DNA of 64,000 bases from Bradysia coprophila (lineage: Eukaryota; Arthropoda; Insecta; Diptera; Sciaridae): contig NW_023503493.1 of assembly GCF_014529535.1 (NCBI RefSeq), positions 1,860,001 to 1,924,000 of the forward strand. Direction: 5' to 3'. How positions within the stretch are numbered: the stretch's first letter is position 1; every line of letters begins with the position of its first letter. The notes beneath the pieces are model-generated. The model saw only the letters and a program-made list of their open reading frames with translations. It was not told the origin of the DNA and did no database searches. Both the position numbers and the translations under genes were made by a program. Shown here piece after piece: positions 56,606-64,000 of this stretch.

Positions 56606-57504
56606 GTTTCAGCTAGGTCTTAATTTTTAAGCCCTCCTTTCAGCGAATATAAACAATGTGTTTTTGTATGACTGGACCAGGTGGTAAGTCAGTTGAAGTA
56701 AATTTCGATATTTAGTTGACCTGAACTGTATGAGTTTGAATATATTAAGCCATTTTCTGCCACAAAATTTTAATTTTGTAGTTTTTCCATTTCAAATAAA
56801 TTAATTTTTCGTTTTTATAATTTTTTGTGTTTTAAATAAATAATTTGTTGGAATAATTAGTTAAATCATTTTGTTCAAAATGAATCAAAAATACGATTTT
56901 CGTCTCTATTTTGTTTCGTAGTTTACAAAAGTATAATACATCGTACAACACTTAGAGTGATAATTATAATTCAGGTTTTGAATGATGATCCCAAGTATCC
57001 ATAAAATCGGAATCATCATTGAAAACGTACAAAAAAAATATTTCTTTCTTTTACTGATAATAAATTATGACAAGATAGATTTTCCGGGAAAAATATTTCT
57101 TCTCAGACAAGTAATATATTAAAATTAAAATTAAAAAAAGTTCATTGAAGTGCGTGTAACATTCAAAATTATTAAGAAACAAAGGAAATTATTTACAATT
57201 CAATTCAATAATTTAAAAACAAATTAAAAAAATTAACAAAATAGAAAAAAGCGCAAAAAACTAAAACCAAAAATGCATTTGACAGATACGAAATCTACTC
57301 ATAAAAATATACACAAAAATGGAAGTGTGGTAAATGTCGACGCGCAATAACAAACCAAATTACCGAGCGGGAAAAACAACTTGACAAAATTGTGTCTCAT
57401 CTGTGGTTCCACATATTTGCAAAAAAATTGGTACAATATGCTCTTTTGTTTCACTTATTGGAAATCGACAGGCAAATGAAATACCGCATTGTTCCACTAC
57501 CGAA

Positions 57505-57594
57505 CAACGCATAAAAACCTTAGAGAGGCGAATTTATGAGAGAGTTTCATACATTTTCTCTCACAAATTCACCTCTCCAAGGTTTTTTGCGTTG
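57505..57594. repeat. Hairpin MITE, copy 1
   Basis: caacgcataaaaaccttaga to tccaaggttttttgcgttg; stem contains gagaggcgaatttatgagag and its complement. A sister copy lies at 60576-60656. Confidence 0.65.
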
Positions 57595-58512
57595 AACAGT
57601 AGAATCGGTAGAATTCAAAGGAGCTATGGTCAATTACTTTATCATTTTCCCCTATTTACCTCCGATTTTACCTACTTTACCGACCCAACTGATAATTTTA
57701 TCTTTTTTTACGGACTTTTTGATATAATTTTTCCGGATTGAATTTCACAAAAATCCATTTGATGAAACAATCGATCAAATTGAAATTTTGCATTGCAAAC
57801 TTAAGATGAGTCCAATTCGAATAATAGCCGGATATTACCGTGACGCGACTCTGAAGCGGGGATTAACAAAAAAAAAATCAAATTTGAAATCTCAATCCAT
57901 TCAACGTGTTAATAGTTTCCGTTTATCGATTTAGGAAAAAATTTAACGAAATCGATAAACGAGACCCCAATCAATGTTTCAACTACAAATAATTAACAAT
58001 TTAATTATTTTCAATAAAACTTCGATTCTACAACAATAAAATTGATAAATGCCAGTCATTGTAGCCCCCAATCATTCAGTGTCTGTGTCGAAATTATACC
58101 AACTGAATTAGTGCTCATTCAGTGTGTGTGTGTGTTCGAATGCTACCACCACCTTCGAATGTTTATTGAGTGTGGCAATAAATAGTGAGGATACTCTACC
58201 AAGAAAGTATTTGCCAATTCGTGGCATAACCGAGGGTGTGTTTTAGTACAAAGGACATAGTGTTTCCGTAAGTACATAGAAGAGTCGTATGCTAAGCACA
58301 CACGATGCATTTAAAAAACTGTTTCCATTGCTGGAAAAATATCGTTCTTCGTGAACAATCTTCGTTCAACTAACCGAAATTTTTCTGTGCTCATTTGACA
58401 GTGTCATCAAATGTCAGATTGGTCTAAAAAACGCCACATTGATCGAAACAAGTTTGGTAAATAGTGAATCAAACCGGTAAAAAGTTTGTATGAAATTTAC
58501 TGATGAAACAAT

Positions 58513-58625
58513 TACAATTACAGATAAATGTGACAATTACCGGTAAATGGTACAATTACCGGTAAATGGTACAATTACCGGTAAATGGTACAATCATCGG
58601 TAAATGGTATAGTTACCGGTAAATT
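58513..58625 (+). repeat. 19-bp tandem repeat, about six copies
   Basis: Repeats of acaattaccggtaaatggt with small changes (atcatcgg, agttaccgg). Non-coding. Confidence 0.8.
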
Positions 58626-59694
58626 TTATACAAAATTTTTATCGGTTAGATTCACTATTTGTAAAGTCTCGTGTTTGTTGAGCATGCGCTTGAATAACTT
58701 TAATTTGAACGCAAAGCACTGAATATGGTTAGGGGATACAGCACAGGCACCGCAATAAAATATAGATTTTTGCTTTTATTTGTTATATTTATCTGCTCTT
58801 CTATATAACTTAAATAAATATGCGACGACGCTGAATGTGTGTATGCATTATGTGTGTGTGAGTGTACCGCCAGTCGCATATTTTTACTAATATTGTTATT
58901 GACACCAATTTTAATAAATTTTCATTTTTTTGTTCTCTTTTTCGATTTTCTTTTTCTTCTCTATGCAGTAAAATTTAGAAATATATAATTTGATTTACTT
59001 TTTGTTTCTTTTTGTCAGTTTTTTCTTTAATTTAATTTAATTTTATTTGTTGTTGCTGTTGGTTCTCTTTCTCTACCCATTGTAACCTATACATTATAAT
59101 AATGATACTTTAGTGTTTTCCCTTAATTATTACAAGTTTATTACAAAGTAAATATGTTGCCATATTAAACCGATTCACATTTTTCTCCCGCTCTCTCTCG
59201 CTCTCTCTTTTGTTTTTTGTTTGGAAAATATGTTAACCGTTGCCCCATCATTACTTTTCTGTGTGTGATTAAAATAGTAACACATTTCGAAGGTACAATT
59301 CAATATTAGTTTAGTTCTCATTTTCACTTGTTTTCGCACTCTCGCAAAAACCAAAAACAAAAACCCCAACAACGCAGCTCTGAACTGAAGTATCGTACAC
59401 TGATTCATTAAATCCATTTTCACTTTAGACCTCATTTTGTTAGAATTTTATTTTATTTCCACTTTTCAATTTCTCTCACTTAAAACTATTGCCCGTACCG
59501 TACATTATGAGTGATACAGCCAATCCGTCATTACGTCATTGCCCTTTTTACCATTCCATTTATTCACAGTATTCCACTTCCCTTTTTATTTTGATGTGCC
59601 CTCGATACCCGCGATACTGTTCCATTTTGATTAAAGTCCCCCCAATACCCCATTCAACCGTAGTTGCTTGTACACCATCGGCCCCAATTTCTTT

Positions 59695-62600
59695 TTAACT
59701 CGGATTTTTGATGAGCCGTTTCAGGCGGAATTCGTAGACACGTCGACAGAACAGGACCAGTTCCGAATTGGTGTTTATTGGCACCTTGTCCCCGCTGACG
59801 GCCATACAGGGTGCAATCGGTTTCGGCAGCACGATGTCCTCTTCGGTCGCTTTTAATGCTTTGCGGTAGCTGGAAATTATTTTTTATTTTTTTGAGTTTT
59901 GCGAATTGATCAGTTGCAGTGGTCTCAAGGGTCAAAAATTTATGGAATGAAGTTAATCGAAATTCGGAATTCGAATTTATTCTTCTCTCATTTTCACATT
60001 GTTCTCGAGGTCAGTTATGTTTAACTTAGGCAAAACCTATAGCGTTGTATGGTAGCACTGCACTCCGTTTTCTCACCGTTTTCAATGAAAATTGTTCTCT
60101 CTATTCGTCTCTTTTTCGATTCTTGTAGCGTAAACATTGAGGAAAGGGAATGAAGTGCTGTGCTTAAAGTCTTCACTTTCCATTTACTATCAAACAATGG
60201 AAGCTCGTCCCAATTTCCATTGTTAAGAAGTAAATGAAGAGGTAAGCGTCGTAAGTGCGACACAACCGGACACAACCAGATGAAACAATACAAACACTAT
60301 GAGACTCGCACTCTGACTTTCTAATAGATTTCTACACCAATCCACACAAGGTGTGCACGTATGTATACAGTGTTCAAAGAGCGTAAAAGAGAGAAAAATT
60401 AACTGGTTCCGTTGGGTGATACGTCAAAATTTGTATGTAAAAGTCCAGTTAACTAGGAAAAAACCAGTTAATTTAACTGAGCTCGATGGGTGAACACTCT
60501 TTTTGACATTCTCTTTGATTTTTGATTTTGATTTTTTTTTAACTGTAAACAATGAGGATGAGAGAGTCTACCATACAACGCATAAATACCTTAGAGAGGC
60601 GAATTTGTGAGAGAAGTCCTCTCACAAATTCGCCTCTCTTAGATTTTGATGTGTTGCACGGTTGGTGCATTGACAAATCATAATTTCCCATCCCACTCAC
60701 CGGCAATACTCGTTGAATGTCAGCACATAGCATTTGTCCTCTATGCACGCCACACTATTGTGATCTTGGTGCTTGGATGCGAAAACTTCGTCCGGACAAT
60801 CGGTGCTCTGTCGACCCTGTTCGGTATGCTCGGGCCGATAGTACCACAACAGTGACATCATCATTTCACCTGGAAATTTTCGGCGAATTTATCACACCCG
60901 AACGCAATGCATGCACACCATCAACGACTTACCGTCTTCGGGATTCTCCCACAGCGACGCCACCTTGGCCACATACGGCAGCTCGTTTTTCTTACTGCCA
61001 GCACGTAAGAGCACACAGTCACCGGGTTGGATAACATCGCCACTGTCATGTCTCATGGCGGGATATCGGGTGCGAATTACTTGGACGTCGTCACTCTGAA
61101 AATGAGCAAAAGATAAATTTATGGCAATGCCGATGGATGCACCGCTGAATGGTTGTGTGTGTACGTACATTTAAGAAAACTTTCCCTTTGAATGGTTCAC
61201 CTTCCCAATGCCAACCGTTGCTCCATCGTGGAGCCGCCGTTGATTTGCGAGGTATTTCAATATCTTCGATTTCCTGCAGCTGTCGCACTCGATGCTTCTT
61301 TTTATTGCTGAATTTAGCGCCACGAGATTTCGTTTTCTTCGCAGTGGTTGTACGCTGCACTTTACCGTAATTGTTGTCCAGCACAATGTTGTTGTTATTG
61401 TTGATGCTGTAGTCGTCCAGCAACGTTTCATCGGTGACACGGGACGACTTCGTCGATTTCTTAGCGCCTTTGCCACTTTTCTCCTCATTCACTTTACTCT
61501 TCGGCGGTTGCTTTGGCTCGACGACATTTTTGGTGGCGGACTTTGATCGATCCCTCATTTTGACGTTGGACTCGATACTTTCGACGATTTGAGGCTTTTT
61601 CGTTTCGGATTTGGAGCGCAGTTCAGCGCCCTTCTTTAGTTTGTTGCTTGATTTTGATTTGGCTAAGATTTCTTGATCGGAAAAGTAGCCCTTGGCCACA
61701 CCGTCAATGGTCAGTTCCAGACTCGACATAAATAATCTCTTTTCCTCAGTCTTTTCATCAGTACATTCTTCGGCAACGATCTTTGATTTCGATTTCACCT
61801 CCTCGTTCGTTTGCGTCCCGTTGGTATCGTTATCGACGACCTTGGCCTGGAGCGGTACCACCTTCTTGGTAACATGTTTCTTGATGATTCTTCGCTTCAC
61901 TTTGCGATTTGTGATGAAAACCTTTTTGTGCTTGCCATTGATGATGATCTTCCGATGGCGGTATCTTGGGGCCGATCGACCACGAATCAAACGATACCTG
62001 GACCGTCCACGCGGTACATGTTTCTCTGCTACGTCAGAGTTGCATAAGTACGGTTTCGGTTCGGATTGTTTAATAAGGCTTTTGTAGCTGTTCGGGGGTG
62101 ATTTCTTGCATGGATCTTTGTGTAGTTCGAGAATCTTTCTCTTCTTCATTGTACTGGATGGTAGCGTCTCCTCTTCCATTGAATCGTCCAACGTTATAAT
62201 CTCGGAATCGGTCGATTTACGTTTGCTACTGATTTCAATATCGTCTGTCGACGATGTCGATTCATCACAATTTAAAGCTGATGTACGATCCTCTACAACG
62301 ACGCTCTTGGTTGGAGTTTCAAATTTTGAACCGTCCAATATGACAACGTCGTCCTCGCATTCAATTTTAACATTTTCCTGTTTGATCAACGGCGGATCCA
62401 TTTTCACTTCCATAATTATGTCCGTGTGTTCGGCCATCAACCGTGGATTGATTTCATTGTCCACATGCAGATTGAGTGCTTGTCTCTGCTGTGGCACCAT
62501 CATCATCATTTCTCTAGCCATGGATTTGCCTACACGCGCCTTCCGCACAACGTTTGGATTATCAGCCGGCTGTGTGGCACTTGCTTGGATCGGAGGTAAT

Positions 62601-63018
62601 GGTAAGCCCGTCGATCCTCGTGCCGGACTGATGGACATTTCGGGCTCCAACACTTTTGTATTCAGCGCAAAATTGGGCGGTGCATGACCGATTTTCTCGT
62701 ACGCTTTATCGCGAACGGGTGACTTTGTGATCTCGCTGACAGGCATCGCATGATGGTAGAGATGAGCATCCGTTTCGGGTTTTACCATCACAATCGGTGA
62801 TTGTGGTGACAGATCTTCCGTTTTGCAATTGATCTTCTGGCTGGCTGATGTTGTGTTTGACGATAGTGTTACTGAGGTAGCGATGTCAATGGGTGCAACT
62901 AAATGATTTGATTGAACTGGGCCTTTACCGGTCTTGCTACCAATAAGAGGCCCAGTATGGACGTTTTTTGGACACGATTGCATCGGACAGGGGCAACTGT
63001 TTTGGTAGGGTGATGAAT
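59695..63018 (-). CDS. wge: Winged-eye/BAHD1-type BAH-domain chromatin protein, C-terminal part
   Basis: Four terminal exons on the minus strand: 61169-63018, 60933-61095, 60701-60869, 59695-59869, with consistent phase (0, 1, 2). The 5' part lies to the right, beyond the window; the acceptor cttccacag before 63018 shows exon A is internal. Exon A encodes about 616 residues that are low-complexity, Ser/Lys/Glu-rich and basic ([19 protein letters not shown], then [13 protein letters not shown]), likely nuclear. The BAH domain spans the exon A end and [100 protein letters not shown], ending [18 protein letters not shown]. This matches the BAHD1/winged-eye C-terminal BAH layout, in which the domain reads histone marks and takes part in silencing. 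Intact as far as seen. Confidence 0.88.
60576..60656. repeat. Hairpin MITE, copy 2, in a wge intron
   Basis: caacgcataaataccttag, gagaggcgaatttgtgagag and the complementary arm ctctcacaaattcgcctctc; relative of 57505-57594. It lies in the 831-nt intron between exons C and D. Confidence 0.65.
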
Positions 63019-63330
63019 CTGTGGAAGGAGACAATTGGTTGGCGTCATTTTTCAAACATCAAATTCAAATTTTGTACGATCATCAAGTCAAATGAAATGA
63101 AATTGTAAACCAAAAATGGAAAAATGAATGAACACGTAACGTCACACGCAAATCATAAAGTGCATGTCACTACTACGAGTATGCAATGCAATCTATTTCA
63201 GGCTGTGGTCATGACAATTTAATCTACCGAAATTTTCAACGAATCAGGGGAGTAATCAGTTAAGATCAATAATGAAAAAGCAATCATGTCGTTTCTGCTT
63301 CTGTTATCAACAACGACTTCAGAAATAAAT
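63019..63330. other. Intron upstream of wge exon A, no feature recognised
   Basis: AT-rich sequence between the acceptor of exon A and the minisatellite at the window edge. Confidence 0.4.
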
Positions 63331-64000
63331 GTCAATCTAAAGAACTTGAATTTCAAGAACTTCGAGGATATCAAGAACTTCGTGAATTTCAAGAACTTCG
63401 AAGATATCAAGAACTTCGAGGATATCAAGAACTTCGTGAATTTCAAGAACTTCGAGGATATCAAGAACTTTGAGAATTTAAACAACTTCGAGAATTTCGA
63501 GAACTTCGAGGATGTCAAGAACTTCGATAATTTGAAAAACTTCGAGAATATCAGGAACTTCAAGAATTTCAAGAACTTCGAGGATATCAAGAACTTCGAG
63601 AATTTAAACAACTTCGAGAATTTCGAGAACTTCGAGAATTTGAAAAACTTCGAGAATATCAAGAACTTCGAGAATTTCATGAACTTCGAGGATATCAAGA
63701 ACTTCGAGAATTCTAAGAACTTCGAGAATTCTAAGAACTTCGAGGATGTCAAGAACTTCAAGAATTTGAAAAACTTCGAGAATATCAAGAACTTCGAGAA
63801 CTTCTAGAACTTTGAGGATATCAAGAACTTCGAGGATATCAAGAACTTCGAGAATATCAAGAACTTCGAGAATTCTAAGAACTTCGAGGATGTCAAGAAC
63901 TTCAAGAATTTGAAAAACTTCGAAAATATCAAGAACTTCGAGAACTTCTAGAACTTCAAGGATATCAAGAACTTCTAGAATTTCAAGAACTTCGAAAATT
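63331..64000. repeat. Minisatellite, 18-bp-type AACTTCGAGAATATCAAG units
   Basis: Runs to the window end. Units alternate aacttcgaggatatcaag, aacttcgagaatttcaag and aacttcgagaatttgaaa. Open frames on both strands (NFEDIKNFENF and KFLKFSKFLISS repeats) reflect the period divisible by three. It lies within the presumed wge intron. Confidence 0.85.

Larger units (their letters stand above)
56606..59694. other. AT-rich non-coding stretch, possibly 3' UTR of the BAH gene
   Basis: No gene is supported. Two small repeats are listed separately (57505-57594 and 58513-58625). Homopolymer runs and CT/GT-rich simple sequence (for example 59185-59210) are common. Confidence 0.45.

Noticed and set aside
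61692..62687. Plus-strand open frames across the BAH gene
   Set aside because: They are antisense shadows of the 616-residue minus-strand exon.
63219..63807. Long open frames on both strands near the window end
   Set aside because: They follow an 18-bp minisatellite whose period is a multiple of three, so no frame is broken by stops; no protein family is visible.

Overview
This window is AT-rich eukaryotic DNA, most likely from an insect and probably a lower dipteran of the fungus-gnat type (the exact taxon is inferred). The evidence is spliced genes with short GT-AG introns of about 60-80 bp beside introns of several kb, AATAAA poly(A) signals, insect-type gene content (a winged-eye/BAHD1-type BAH protein, OGG1, a peroxisomal acyl-CoA oxidase), and very many foldback and MITE-like repeats. 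Coding exons make up roughly a tenth of the window.

Layout. 0-6 kb: the last exon of a Dcp2-like Nudix gene, a hAT-type element with intact 8-bp target-site duplications, then an intronless 2-oxoglutarate/Fe(II) oxygenase gene. 6-9 kb: dispersed and tandem repeats. 9.1-30.8 kb: one large split gene whose exons all join in phase. It encodes a dynamin-type GTPase domain (exons 1-5) followed by a subtilisin-like S8 protease domain (exons 6-9), 818 residues in all. Its three largest introns (about 9.8, 4.5 and 4.0 kb) are filled with nested foldback elements, palindrome arrays, reverse-transcriptase debris and minisatellites. 31-39 kb: no recognisable gene, but another TTAA-flanked foldback, a tRNA-derived SINE and a long copy of the main dispersed repeat. 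39.0-43.5 kb: a complete seven-exon acyl-CoA oxidase gene ending in the PTS1-like tripeptide SNL. 43.8-49.4 kb: inverted repeat families around a minus-strand BTB-domain gene whose BACK part looks broken. 49.6-50.9 kb: a complete five-exon OGG1 gene. 51-53.7 kb: a second SINE, a cluster of tail-to-tail MITEs and a dead reverse-transcriptase fragment. 53.7-59.7 kb: AT-rich DNA with a minisatellite and hairpins, possibly partly 3' UTR. 59.7-63.0 kb, minus strand: the C-terminal exons of a winged-eye/BAHD1-type gene, whose 5' part lies beyond the window. 63.3-64 kb: a minisatellite.

The genes do not form a pathway. They are ordinary housekeeping genes (mRNA metabolism, peroxisomal beta-oxidation, base excision repair, chromatin) scattered among transposons. 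The exception is the dynamin-subtilase gene. It keeps the P-loop, DLPG and TKLD motifs as well as the Asp/His/Ser triad and oxyanion Asn, and shows no obvious signal peptide. A cytosolic GTPase-gated protease, possibly defence-related, is the most interesting reading of this window; the function is inference.
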